DNA of 32,570 nt from JBBDXA01 sp040902585 (GTDB lineage: Bacteria > Planctomycetota > Phycisphaerae > Phycisphaerales > Phycisphaeraceae): positions 1 through 32,570 of the forward strand of contig JBBDXA010000113.1 in the NCBI GenBank assembly GCA_040902585.1. The letters run 5' to 3'. Shown in pieces: positions 24,240 to 31,825 of this stretch. The first letter of the stretch is position 1; every line of letters begins with the position of its first letter. The translations under genes were made by a program, and so were the position numbers. A model generated the notes under the pieces. That model was given only the letters and a program-made list of their open reading frames with translations, was not told where the DNA came from and ran no database searches.

Positions 24240-24571
24240 TCGCCACGCGAAAGCGGCAAGGCGGGCACAAAGACACCGCGCTGCCGCGCGAGGCGGACAG
24301 AGACCTAACGTTTGCCGTATACGGTTTATTTCATTTTGGGATGGCGAATGCCACTGCCCGGCGAGCATGGGTGAAAGGGGGCCGGGTCGGTCAACGTCCC
24401 GCCCAGCGGCGGGCTTCGCCGAGCCTCAGCGCGCCTGATGCCGGCGTGAGCTACGAGGTGGACCCCGACTACCTCGAACAAGCCCGCCGCGAAGCCCTCG
24501 CTGACCTGGTCCATCCCGTACTGCCTAGGGACGCGTGACCCGAATCTGAAAAAGATTGACCCATTTGGTCC

Positions 24572-24600
24572 TTGACCGGGGCGAAGTCGGGTGTCACAAT
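24572..24600 (+). promoter_or_regulatory. Candidate promoter TTGACC-17-CACAAT
   Basis: TTGACC at 24572-24577 and CACAAT at 24595-24600 are separated by 17 bp. This would give a leader of about 165 bases for the PEP-CTERM gene at 24771. Confidence 0.3.
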
Positions 24601-24770
24601 ATCTCCATGCGCGTCGGGGGCGTGCTTTGAGCAGATGAACGATTCCGGCCCGTCCAAAGCTACGAGTGCGGATCGTGAACTGGCCGGATGACAGGCTAAT
24701 TCCGACCGTGGGCAAATCTCGTCGTTGCCCCCTCTCCCCCAAGTTCTATCCGTTTCAGGAGCAGAGACAC

Positions 24771-27700
24771 ATGCAACACGTGAAGCAAACGAGGGTCGAA
24801 CAGGCAGGAACCAGTGAACGGAAGCGACACCGGACCGCGTGGCGGACGGCAGCGGCGGTGCTCGTCGCGATCGGGGTCCCGGGTGTTGAGGGGATTCCGA
24901 AGCCGGCTTACGCGATTCCGTTGCCGTTCGAGACGAAGCTCACAGCCTCCGACGCCGCGGCGGGCGACCAGTTCGGCTTCTCCGTCGCCGTCAGCGGCAA
25001 CACCGCCATCGTCGGGGCATTCGGCGACGACGACGCGGGCTTCAACTCCGGCTCGGCCTACCTGTTCGACGCCACCACCGGCAACCAGCTCTTCAGGCTC
25101 ACCGCCTCCGACGCCGCGGCGTTCGACGAGTTCGGCCGCTCCGTCGCCATCAGCGGCAACACCGCCATCGTCGGGGCACCCGGCAACGCCGACGCGGGCA
25201 ACGCCTCCGGCTCGGCCTATCTGTTCGACATCACCACCGGCAATCAACTCTTCAAGCTCACCGCCTCCGACGCCGCGGGGACCGACGTGTTCGGCACCTC
25301 CGTCGCCATCAGCGGCAACACCGCCATCGTCGGGGCACGCCAGGACGACGACGGGGGCAGCCAGTCCGGCTCGGCCTACCTGTTCGACATCACCACCGGC
25401 AGCCAGCTCTTCAAGCTCACCGCCTCCGACGCCGCCTTGGGCGACCAGTTCGGCAACTCCGTCGCCATCAGCGGCAACACCGCCATCGTCGGGGCAGTCC
25501 TCGACGACGACGACGGGGGCTTCTCCTCCGGCTCGGCCTACCTGTTCGACATCAGCACCGGCAACCAGCTCTTCAAGCTCACCGCCTCCGACGCCGCGGG
25601 GAGCGACTTCTTCGGCTCCTCCGTCGCCATCAGCGGCAACACCGTCATCGTCGGGGCACACCTCAACGACGACGCGGGCAGCCAATCCGGCTCGGCCTAC
25701 CTGTTCGATATCACCACCGGCAATCAGCTCTTCAAGCTCACCGCCTCCGACGCCGCCGCGGGCGACCAGTTCGGCAACTCCGTCGCCATTAGCGGCAACA
25801 CCGCCATCGTCGGGGCATTCCGCGACGACGACCCGGGCAGGAGCGACTCCGGCTCGGCCTACCTGTTCTCAAGTAATAGTGATGCAGTTTGGAAAGACGC
25901 GGTCTCGGGGCATTTCGGTGATGCCGACAGGTGGCAAAGCGGGACGGCACCAGGAGCAATGGATGCCATCCGCTTCGATCACGCTGCAAATTACGCCGTA
26001 AGCATCGACGGCGACCGGGCTGTTCGATCCATGGTTATCGAGGCAGGGCAGGTAGGATTCACCAATGGCGTAGGAGGAAAGCTTGCCATTGACACGACGA
26101 TCGATGTAATGCCTGGTGCTCAATTCGAGATCACGCAAGGCACGATCGCTGCCGGAGAAATGCATCTGACAAGTTCGCTCGGGCAGGCCGCTCGCGTGGA
26201 CACAGGCGGTCAGGCAGTTCTTGTTCTGGACCAGACTCATTCCACGCGCCCCAATGTTTTCGAACAGAATGGAGTCCTCCTAGCGAACGGGGGCGTGCTG
26301 CGTTTAACCGGTGCGGCAACGCCTGGTGAGGTTGCAACCCACATCATCGGGGACACTGTGGCGAATGAGTCTGGCGTGATCCGTTTTAACAGAGATCGGG
26401 AACGATCTACCCTGAGCGTCCTCGGTGATTTCAAGCAGGGAGCGGCAGGGCGCTTGGAGATCGGATTGCATGCTCCCAATTCACAGGGATATGATTTTGA
26501 AGCAATTCAGGGCGGTGCGTTCGATCAAGTGAAGATCAACGGAGAAGTACATCTGGGTGGCATATTGCACGCCTTCGTTTCGCCTGATTTCGCAGGTAAC
26601 GCATCAGTGGGTGACCGCTTTACCGGCGTGATCCAGTACTCGCCAGGATCACTTCAGTCGCGATTTGATTCGTTCTCTCATGATCCAATCAGAAACGGCG
26701 ATCTTTTTCTGGGGCTAGACTACCGCAACAATGGGCTGGACATCATTACACTTACGACGCCGCGGCGTGCATCGTCCGACCCGACTCCGGGCCCGATCGA
26801 GAGTTTGATGAGATTGGACCAATTGCAAGCAGGCGAATCAAGAGCACGTAACCTGGTATTGATTACTCACGGAACAAATTCAGACGTCGATGGCTGGCCT
26901 GCGCTATTGGGCGCAGCGATCAAAAGTAATCTGGCCACGCCTCAGGATTGGGACGTGGCGGTGATGGACTGGCGGGATTTCGACGGCTCTTTTGATAGCT
27001 TTCTCAGTGGGGCAAAGGATACGGCGCGATCAGGTTACGAGATCGGGCAATCTGTTGGCCTTTGGATGAAAGAGAACGGCCTTGCAGGCTATGAAAACAT
27101 ACATCTTACGGCACACAGTTCAGGCGCGTGGCTTGTCGATGGACTGGCAGATTTCCTGGAGTCTTACGGCACAGGAAATGGCGGGAACCCCTTTATCGAT
27201 GTGACGCTTTTTGATGCGAACGACAATATTGCTGACCCGAACCGATCTACCGACCGGAACTTCGTTCTCGGTGATTCAGCCACCTTCGGTATCCATTTCC
27301 TTGATACGCGTCCGCTTGGGCCGGCTTCGATCGACATGACGAAGAGTGTGTTACCCAATCTGTTCAATGTGGATGTAACGGCTTTGGATGATCGCAATCG
27401 ATGGTTAGGGAATCCTCTCGTAGTTGACTTTATCACTATTCCTCACGGTTGGCCATACGTTTACTACACAAATACAGCGGCATTTACGGATGACCTCTTG
27501 TCGAGGCAATTCGGATGGGGATTCTCCGCTGAGGCGAGAAACAGACAGCCCCAATATGGAACACAGCTTGGATCGATCGTTTATGCACAAGGTGGCCTTG
27601 TGAGGCTTGCTCCCGTTCGCGAGAACGGTGTCTTGGAGATTATTGAGAGTATTTTCTGGTCCGACGTGGGGTTTGGCCCAGGTACCGAGATTATCGCGAG

Positions 27701-28202
27701 TCCAACAGGTTTCGTGGAAGTAACCGCCGAGAATAGACTGGCACTGGCCACGGGGTCGCCTGCGATCGCAACCGTCCTTTTCGATGCGGCGACCGATTTT
27801 AACGTCATGCGATTCGATTTTGAGTTCACTTCGTCCGAAGGGATGGTGTCGGACCTGGCGGAAGGATTGTTGACCGTTTTCTTTGATGGGAAAGAAATTT
27901 TCAGGGCAGATGAGCGATTTGTTCCGATCGGCGTGTGGGATTCGGGCGACATCTTCCTTGATCGCCTCTATGAGGCGGGTCGCTATTCCATCATGTTTCG
28001 TTTGGACCCATTCAGTGATATTCAGTCTCGCGTTGAAATCTCAAACTTCCAGATTGGTCTTGCTCAGTTCTCGGCATTGGCCGATGAGAGTCCGATTCCT
28101 GAGCCGGTCACATTCTCAACCATGATGATCGCGGCCACCAGTTTGCTGTGGCGACGTCGGCGGGTGCCCGGCCCAGACTCCGCGATACCCCGGCCCGGAT
28201 GA
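24771..28202 (+). CDS. PEP-CTERM surface protein: FG-GAP repeats, beta region, alpha/beta hydrolase
   Basis: 1143 residues. A long signal peptide (helix TAWRTAAAVLVAIGVPGV, cleavage near AYA) is followed by six 53-54 residue FG-GAP-like repeats (LTASDAA...FG.SVAISGNTAIVGA...SGSAYLFD) at about 57-366. A beta-rich, passenger-like region extends to about residue 670. Next is an alpha/beta-hydrolase domain with VLITHGTNSDVDGW and the nucleophile elbow LTAHSSGAWL. A beta sandwich precedes the C-terminal PEP-CTERM signal: PEP, a hydrophobic stretch (FSTMMIAATSLLW) and RRRR. Such signals direct sorting to the exosortase/archaeosortase-type system at the envelope. AGGAG precedes ATG 24771. The last 12 residues after RRRR are encoded by the repeat element at 28173. 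The hydrolase substrate is unknown; lipid or polymer ester is possible. Confidence 0.85.
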   Translation: MQHVKQTRVEQAGTSERKRHRTAWRTAAAVLVAIGVPGVEGIPKPAYAIPLPFETKLTASDAAAGDQFGFSVAVSGNTAIVGAFGDDDAGFNSGSAYLFDATTGNQLFRLTASDAAAFDEFGRSVAISGNTAIVGAPGNADAGNASGSAYLFDITTGNQLFKLTASDAAGTDVFGTSVAISGNTAIVGARQDDDGGSQSGSAYLFDITTGSQLFKLTASDAALGDQFGNSVAISGNTAIVGAVLDDDDGGFSSGSAYLFDISTGNQLFKLTASDAAGSDFFGSSVAISGNTVIVGAHLNDDAGSQSGSAYLFDITTGNQLFKLTASDAAAGDQFGNSVAISGNTAIVGAFRDDDPGRSDSGSAYLFSSNSDAVWKDAVSGHFGDADRWQSGTAPGAMDAIRFDHAANYAVSIDGDRAVRSMVIEAGQVGFTNGVGGKLAIDTTIDVMPGAQFEITQGTIAAGEMHLTSSLGQAARVDTGGQAVLVLDQTHSTRPNVFEQNGVLLANGGVLRLTGAATPGEVATHIIGDTVANESGVIRFNRDRERSTLSVLGDFKQGAAGRLEIGLHAPNSQGYDFEAIQGGAFDQVKINGEVHLGGILHAFVSPDFAGNASVGDRFTGVIQYSPGSLQSRFDSFSHDPIRNGDLFLGLDYRNNGLDIITLTTPRRASSDPTPGPIESLMRLDQLQAGESRARNLVLITHGTNSDVDGWPALLGAAIKSNLATPQDWDVAVMDWRDFDGSFDSFLSGAKDTARSGYEIGQSVGLWMKENGLAGYENIHLTAHSSGAWLVDGLADFLESYGTGNGGNPFIDVTLFDANDNIADPNRSTDRNFVLGDSATFGIHFLDTRPLGPASIDMTKSVLPNLFNVDVTALDDRNRWLGNPLVVDFITIPHGWPYVYYTNTAAFTDDLLSRQFGWGFSAEARNRQPQYGTQLGSIVYAQGGLVRLAPVRENGVLEIIESIFWSDVGFGPGTEIIASPTGFVEVTAENRLALATGSPAIATVLFDAATDFNVMRFDFEFTSSEGMVSDLAEGLLTVFFDGKEIFRADERFVPIGVWDSGDIFLDRLYEAGRYSIMFRLDPFSDIQSRVEISNFQIGLAQFSALADESPIPEPVTFSTMMIAATSLLWRRRRVPGPDSAIPRPG
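24939..25869 (+). repeat. Six tandem 159-162 bp coding repeats (FG-GAP)
   Basis: Repeats begin at 24939, 25098, 25257, 25416, 25578 and 25737. They are nearly identical at the DNA level in the segments encoding SVAISGNTAIVGA and SGSAYLFD, and vary mainly in two short windows per unit. The array is visibly more GC-rich than the rest of the gene, which drops abruptly after 25870. Confidence 0.9.
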
Positions 28203-28255
28203 CCTTGTGCTTACGCATGCAAGCTGGACGACTTCGCCGGGCGGGGCCGGGGCTA
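28173..28255 (+). repeat. 3'-associated stem-loop element, copy 1
   Basis: CCCCGGCCC (28188-28196) pairs with GGGCCGGGG (28244-28252) around a core containing CCTTGTGCTTACGCATGCAA (28203-28222). It overlaps the end of the PEP-CTERM gene and supplies its stop codon. A second copy is at 31706-31793 on the other strand. Confidence 0.8.
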
Positions 28256-28352
28256 GCGCGGAGCGTTCAGGGGCAGGCACACAAGCAAGTCGGTCGGCTG
28301 AATTGAGGTTCATCCGGCGAATGCGTACTTGATCTCCATTCGTCGCCTCTCC

Positions 28353-28466
28353 CGCCCCGGCAGGGGCGACAGTTTGTAGCCACGGGTGGAGCGGAGCCGC
28401 CGGCAGGCGGCGGAGTGGAACCCGTGGTGAGGGGTGCCGGGTTGCGTCCGCCCCGGAGGGGGCGGA
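28353..28466. repeat. Cluster of three GC-rich hairpins
   Basis: Three stems lie close together: CGCCCC/GGGGCG (28353-28368), CCACGGGT/ACCCGTGG (28380-28427, with an inner GCCGCC/GGCGGC stem) and TCCGCCCC/GGGGCGGA (28447-28466). None carries a T-run. The layout resembles clustered REP-type repeats. Confidence 0.65.
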
Positions 28467-28502
28467 AGTCGCGGGGTAAGGGCGCGTGTGAAAAGCTGAT
28501 CG

Positions 28503-28608
28503 GCGTGGTGGCAAGGGCAAGCGCAGTCTTCGGAGCTTGCCCTTGTCGGTTTCCCTGTGCGCCCTCAAGGGCAAACTCGGCAGACCTCGTTTGCCCTTGC
28601 CACCACGC
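28503..28608. repeat. 106-bp BIME/MITE-like element with 18-bp perfect inverted ends
   Basis: GCGTGGTGGCAAGGGCAA (28503-28520) is perfectly inverted at 28591-28608. Two inner arms repeat the core (TTGCCCTTG at 28537-28545 and CAAGGGCAA at 28566-28574), so four arms alternate in orientation. This is the same plan as the element at 14430-14532 with a different sequence. Confidence 0.85.
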
Positions 28609-28660
28609 AAGTTTTCGGCCATCGGCCTTAGATGGACTTGGTTTGCAGGCTGCGCGCTTG

Positions 28661-28670
28661 NNNNNNNNNN
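28661..28670. other. Assembly gap (10 N)
   Basis: Ten N of probably arbitrary length. The base after the gap is the start of a CTCCCT-family repeat, so the break is likely repeat-induced. Confidence 0.95.
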
Positions 28671-28710
28671 GACCCTCCCCCGGCCCCTCCCTGGGAGGGA
28701 GGGGAGTCAT
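28671..28710. repeat. CTCCCT/AGGGAG palindrome, half copy
   Basis: This closely matches the right arm of the element at 1068-1231, including the CCTCCCTGGGAGGGAGG centre. Its partner arm may lie in the adjoining gap. Confidence 0.7.
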
Positions 28711-28890
28711 ACAAGCCCGCGTCGGAGGTGGTGCGCCGCGTCGTGCTTTGCGCGGCTTGATCGCGTTGCCGCTCCCATCTTTGCCTGCTAAGTTACCGCC
28801 TTGCCGCGGGTGGTTTCGGTGCCGGACTCGGGTGGCCGGGGCGGCAAAACTTACACGTTCATTCGGTTCCAAGTTTGTAGGAGGTTTTAC

Positions 28891-30081
28891 ATGTCCAAAG
28901 TCTGCAACGTCGCACTCGTCGGAACGAAATTCATGGGCCGGGCCCACAGCAATGCGTGGATGAAGGTCAACAAGTTTTTTGATCTGCCGGCTGAAGCGGT
29001 GATGCACACGCTCGTCGCGCGCGATCCGAAGGAGACGGCTGCGTTTGCGAAGCGATGGGGCTGGAAGAGTTTTTCCACGGACGCGATGAAGGCGATCACG
29101 AGCGGCGAGATCGACGTTGTGGATGTGACGACGCCGAATAACGCGCACCGCGATCTTTCGATAGCCGCGCTGGAGGCGGGCAAGCATGTCGCGTGTGAGA
29201 AGCCGCTGGCGGCGAGTCTTGCGGATGCGAAGGCGATGCTGGCGGCGGCGAAAAGGGCGAAGAAGGCGCAGACATTTGTGTGGTACAACTATCGGCGTTG
29301 CCCTGCGATCGCGCTGGCGCATCAGCTGGTAAAGGCGGGCAAGCTCGGGCGTATTTATCAGATTCGCGGGGCGTATTTGCAGGACTGGGCCGGGCCGAAC
29401 ACGCCGCTGATGTGGCGGTTTCAGGGCGATGTCGCAGGCTCGGGCGCGCTGGGCGATCTGTGTGCTCACACCATCGATGCGGCCAAGTTTATTACCGGCG
29501 ATGAGATCACCGAAGTCATCGGCGCTGCACTTGAGAACGTCATCAAGGAGCGCGTGATTCTCGAGGGCGGCGGCGGCGAGATTTCCGGACGCGGGGCGAA
29601 GGTCGCGCAGAAGAAAGGCAAGAGCGATGTCGATGATATCTCCCTCTTCCTGGCCCGGACGAAGAGCGGCGCGGTCTGCTCCTTTGAAGCGACGCGACTT
29701 TCCACCGGGTACAAGAATCAGAATCGGCTGGAGATCCACGGCGAGAAGGGCGCGATCCGTTTTGCGTTTGAACGGATGAACGAGCTGGATTTTTACGACA
29801 ACACCGCAGATGAAAAGATTCAGGGCTGGAGCACGATCAACGTGACCAACGGCGGCGCGGGCCATCCGTATGCCGGCGCGTGGTGGCCGGTCGCCCATGT
29901 GCTGGGGTACGAACACAGCTTCATCAACATGGCCAGCGACATCATCCTCGCGGTCAACGGCAAGAAGCCCGTCGTGCCGCTGGCGGATTTTGAAGATGCG
30001 TATAGGACGCAGTGCGTGCTGGAGGCGGTGACGCAGAGTGCGAAGTACCGGTGTCCGGTGAAGCTGAGTGAGATCAAGTAA
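28891..30081 (+). CDS. Gfo/Idh/MocA-family oxidoreductase
   Basis: 396 residues. The N-terminal NAD(P)-binding Rossmann domain has VALVGTKFMGRAHSNAW, then DVVDVTTPNNAHRDLSIAAL and the hallmark GKHVACEKPLA. The C-terminal Gfo/Idh domain includes FVWYNYRRCPA, a DLCAHTIDAAKF segment with the usual D..xH active-site pattern, and GYKNQNRLEIHGEKGAIRF. Enzymes of this family oxidise or reduce sugars, inositols and related polyols, and are expanded in Planctomycetes. A strong AGGAGG lies 8 bases before ATG 28891, so the longer frame from 28801 is rejected. No secretion signal is present. A second family member follows, separated by a large hairpin array. The substrate is unknown. Confidence 0.9.
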   Translation: MSKVCNVALVGTKFMGRAHSNAWMKVNKFFDLPAEAVMHTLVARDPKETAAFAKRWGWKSFSTDAMKAITSGEIDVVDVTTPNNAHRDLSIAALEAGKHVACEKPLAASLADAKAMLAAAKRAKKAQTFVWYNYRRCPAIALAHQLVKAGKLGRIYQIRGAYLQDWAGPNTPLMWRFQGDVAGSGALGDLCAHTIDAAKFITGDEITEVIGAALENVIKERVILEGGGGEISGRGAKVAQKKGKSDVDDISLFLARTKSGAVCSFEATRLSTGYKNQNRLEIHGEKGAIRFAFERMNELDFYDNTADEKIQGWSTINVTNGGAGHPYAGAWWPVAHVLGYEHSFINMASDIILAVNGKKPVVPLADFEDAYRTQCVLEAVTQSAKYRCPVKLSEIK

Positions 30082-30083
30082 AC

Positions 30084-30206
30084 AGGGCTAAGGGTGGAGG
30101 GCCAAGGGCCAAGGGAACAATCCAATCCCTTCGCCACATCGTGCTTCTCCCCCTTTGCCTCGCTCCCCAAACCCTTGGCCCTTGGCCCTTCGCCCTCGGC
30201 CCTTTT
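30084..30206. repeat. Heptanucleotide array AGGGCCA, 5 direct + 5 inverted units
   Basis: Five 7-base units (AGGGCTA, AGGGTGG, AGGGCCA twice, AGGGAAC) at 30084-30118 face five inverted units (CCCTTGG twice, CCCTTCG, CCCTCGG, CCCTTTT) at 30172-30206 across 53 bp. It starts 3 bases after the stop of the first oxidoreductase and could form a hairpin of about 35 bp. Confidence 0.85.
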
Positions 30207-30218
30207 CGGAGTTTCCCA

Positions 30219-31253
30219 ATGCCCGTCAAATACGCAATCATCGGCTGCGGCGCCATCGGTCAGCGGCGTCACATCCCCGAGTGTCACGCCAACCCTGACA
30301 GCGTCGTCGCTGCCTTGTGCGATCCCAATGCCGCCCGCGTCGAGCAGCTCGCCGCCCAGTACGGCTGCCAAGCCTTTACCGATCACAAGAAGATGCTCAA
30401 GAAGGGCGACATCGATGCCGTGGTCGTGTGCGGGCCTAACTTTGTGCATGCCCCGCAGTCCATCGACGCGCTCAAGGCCGGCAAACATGTGCTGTGCGAG
30501 AAGCCCATGTCCACCACCCGCGCCGAGGCGAAGAAGATGATCGCCACCGCCAAGGCCGCGAAGAAGTATCTCATGATCGGCCTGAATCAACGGCTCATGC
30601 CGCCGCACGTCCGCGCCAAGGAAATCCTCGCCACCGGCAAGCTCGGCAAAGTCCTCGCCTTCCGCACCGCCTTCCAGCACCCCGGCCCCGAAGGCTGGTC
30701 CGTTGATGGCGCGAAGTCCTGGTTCTTCTCCAAAGGCTCCGCGTTCATGGGCGTCACTGGTGATCTCGGTGTCCACAAGGCTGACCTCATGCGCTGGCTC
30801 CTCGGGCAGGAGTTCACCGAGGTCGGCGGATTCATCACCACACTCGACAAGAAATCCCCCGATGGCAAACTCATCCCCCTCGATGACAATGCCTACCTCA
30901 CTCTCAAAACTTCCAAGGGCATCGTCGGCTCCATGATCCTCTCCTGGACCAACTACGGCGATGAGGAAAACTACACCGTCCTCATGTGCGAAAACGGCGT
31001 CCTCAAGCTCGGCACCGATCCCACCTACGGCGTCATCGTTGATTACAAAAACGGCGAACGCGAACTCCACAAAGTCGGCGCGATCTCCACCAACACCAAA
31101 CAAGTCGCCTCCGGCATCATCGACTCCTTCACCGCCGCCATCCTCAAAGGCAAAGCCCCCGAGATCGACGGCTTCGAAGGCTACCAGAGTTTGAACGTGA
31201 TCCTCACGGCGATGGACGCGGCCAAGGCGGGCAAGACGTTGAAGATCAAGTGA
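30219..31253 (+). CDS. Gfo/Idh/MocA-family oxidoreductase
   Basis: 344 residues, a canonical member: YAIIGCGAIGQRRHIPEC (Rossmann GxGxxG), DAVVVCGPNFVHAPQSIDAL, GKHVLCEKPMSTTRAEA, the GLNQRLMPPH segment and GDLGVHKADLMRWLLG with the catalytic D..xH pattern. It binds NAD(P) and probably acts on a sugar or polyol. GGAG lies 6 bases before ATG 30219. It shares family but not close sequence with the gene at 28891, so it is not a recent duplicate. The pair could act in sequence on one sugar. Arrays of the same heptamer AGGGCCA flank the gene on both sides. Confidence 0.92.
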   Translation: MPVKYAIIGCGAIGQRRHIPECHANPDSVVAALCDPNAARVEQLAAQYGCQAFTDHKKMLKKGDIDAVVVCGPNFVHAPQSIDALKAGKHVLCEKPMSTTRAEAKKMIATAKAAKKYLMIGLNQRLMPPHVRAKEILATGKLGKVLAFRTAFQHPGPEGWSVDGAKSWFFSKGSAFMGVTGDLGVHKADLMRWLLGQEFTEVGGFITTLDKKSPDGKLIPLDDNAYLTLKTSKGIVGSMILSWTNYGDEENYTVLMCENGVLKLGTDPTYGVIVDYKNGERELHKVGAISTNTKQVASGIIDSFTAAILKGKAPEIDGFEGYQSLNVILTAMDAAKAGKTLKIK

Positions 31254-31294
31254 GGTGGGAGGGCCAAGGGCCAAGGGCCAGGGGCTGGGGGAGC
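31253..31294. repeat. Heptanucleotide array AGGGCCA, single-sided
   Basis: Six 7-base units (AGGTGGG, AGGGCCA three times, GGGGCTG, GGGGAGC) begin on the last base of the stop codon of the second oxidoreductase. Confidence 0.75.
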
Positions 31295-31312
31295 CGAGGA
31301 CGGTCGCTCCGA

Positions 31313-31346
31313 CCTCCTCTCGCCTTGAGAGAGGGCCGGGGTGAGG
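31313..31346. repeat. CTCTC/GAGAG palindrome related to the CTCCCT family
   Basis: CCTCTCGCCTTGAGAGAGG is followed by GCCGGGGTGAGG, the same layout as the left arm at 1080-1110. Confidence 0.5.
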
Positions 31347-31386
31347 CCGAACGCTCCGAGTATTGAAGCCGCATCAAGTCACACAA

Positions 31387-31408
31387 GCCGCGCCCCGCGC
31401 GGCCTTTT
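31387..31408 (+). terminator. Rho-independent terminator
   Basis: GCCGCGC and GCGCGGC form a perfect 7-bp stem around CCC, followed by C and TTTT then CTATTT. It lies 134 bp after the second Gfo/Idh/MocA gene. Confidence 0.65.
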
Positions 31409-31438
31409 CTATTTCATACAATCATGCCCTCAACACCT

Positions 31439-31497
31439 GCTCCCGATCAGAGCCGGACTTTGCAAGTCCGGACACGCGTCGCCGGTTCGATGCCGGC
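31439..31497 (+). other. tRNA-like fragment, not a functional tRNA
   Basis: Consecutive stems mimic D, anticodon and T arms: GCTC/GAGC, CGGAC-TTTGCAA-GTCCG (an Ala-TGC-type loop) and GCCGG-TTCGATG-CCGGC. No complementary acceptor stem exists, the D loop lacks GG, and the variable region is 10 bases. It could be chance or a degraded tRNA remnant. Confidence 0.3.
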
Positions 31498-31563
31498 GCA
31501 GCGTGAACCCAGGCGCCCGCAACGTCCGCATCACAACGCACGCCCCTGAAAACGCGACGCCTT

Positions 31564-31659
31564 GTCAGAGCCGCGAAGCGTTAGCGAGCGGATCGTCCGC
31601 GCGCCATGAACCATAGAGACCGCCGGGGCATCCGCTCGCTTACGCTTCACGGCTCTGAC
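31564..31659. repeat. 96-bp MITE-like element with 30-bp inverted ends
   Basis: 31564-31593 and 31630-31659 are reverse complements at 28 of 30 positions (GTCAGAGCCGCGAAGCGTTA against its partner). The spacer is 36 bp with no coding sign. Confidence 0.85.
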
Positions 31660-31705
31660 GGATTTGAACGACAGTCCGCCGATGTGTGGATGGGGTTGAA
31701 GTCCG

Positions 31706-31793
31706 GGCAAGCCCCGGCCCGGCGCGGCGAAGACGTTCAGGTTGCATGCGTAAGCACAAGGTCATCCGGGCCGGGGCATCGCGGACTCTGCCC
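31706..31793 (-). repeat. 3'-associated stem-loop element, copy 2
   Basis: Perfect 12-bp arms GCCCCGGCCCGG (31711-31722) and CCGGGCCGGGGC (31766-31777) enclose the same core as copy 1, read on the minus strand. It lies 33 bp past the stop of the minus-strand methyltransferase gene, the same relative placement as copy 1. Confidence 0.8.
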
Positions 31794-31825
31794 CAGCCAG
31801 CCGCCGTTGCGAGATCATCACGCGA

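Larger units (their letters stand above)
24064..24770. other. Gene-free 707-bp stretch with operator-like palindromes
   Basis: No convincing gene lies here. The 65-codon frame at 24341-24538 has no recognisable domain. Besides the GTGTCTAC cluster described separately, CCGTATACGG at 24315-24324 is a perfect 10-bp palindrome of the kind bound by small HTH regulators. The region could be the remnant of a deleted mobile segment. Confidence 0.45.

Noticed and set aside
24341..24538. 65-codon frame in the gene-free region
   Set aside because: No ribosome-binding site or recognisable domain; composition is that of GC-rich filler.
28267..29916. 549-codon minus-strand frame crossing the N gap
   Set aside because: It translates repeats, Ns and the antisense of a real oxidoreductase; no domain.
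29820..31274. 484-codon open frame on the minus strand
   Set aside because: Antisense to the Gfo/Idh/MocA genes and running through the heptamer arrays; low-complexity Gly/Glu/Asp composition.
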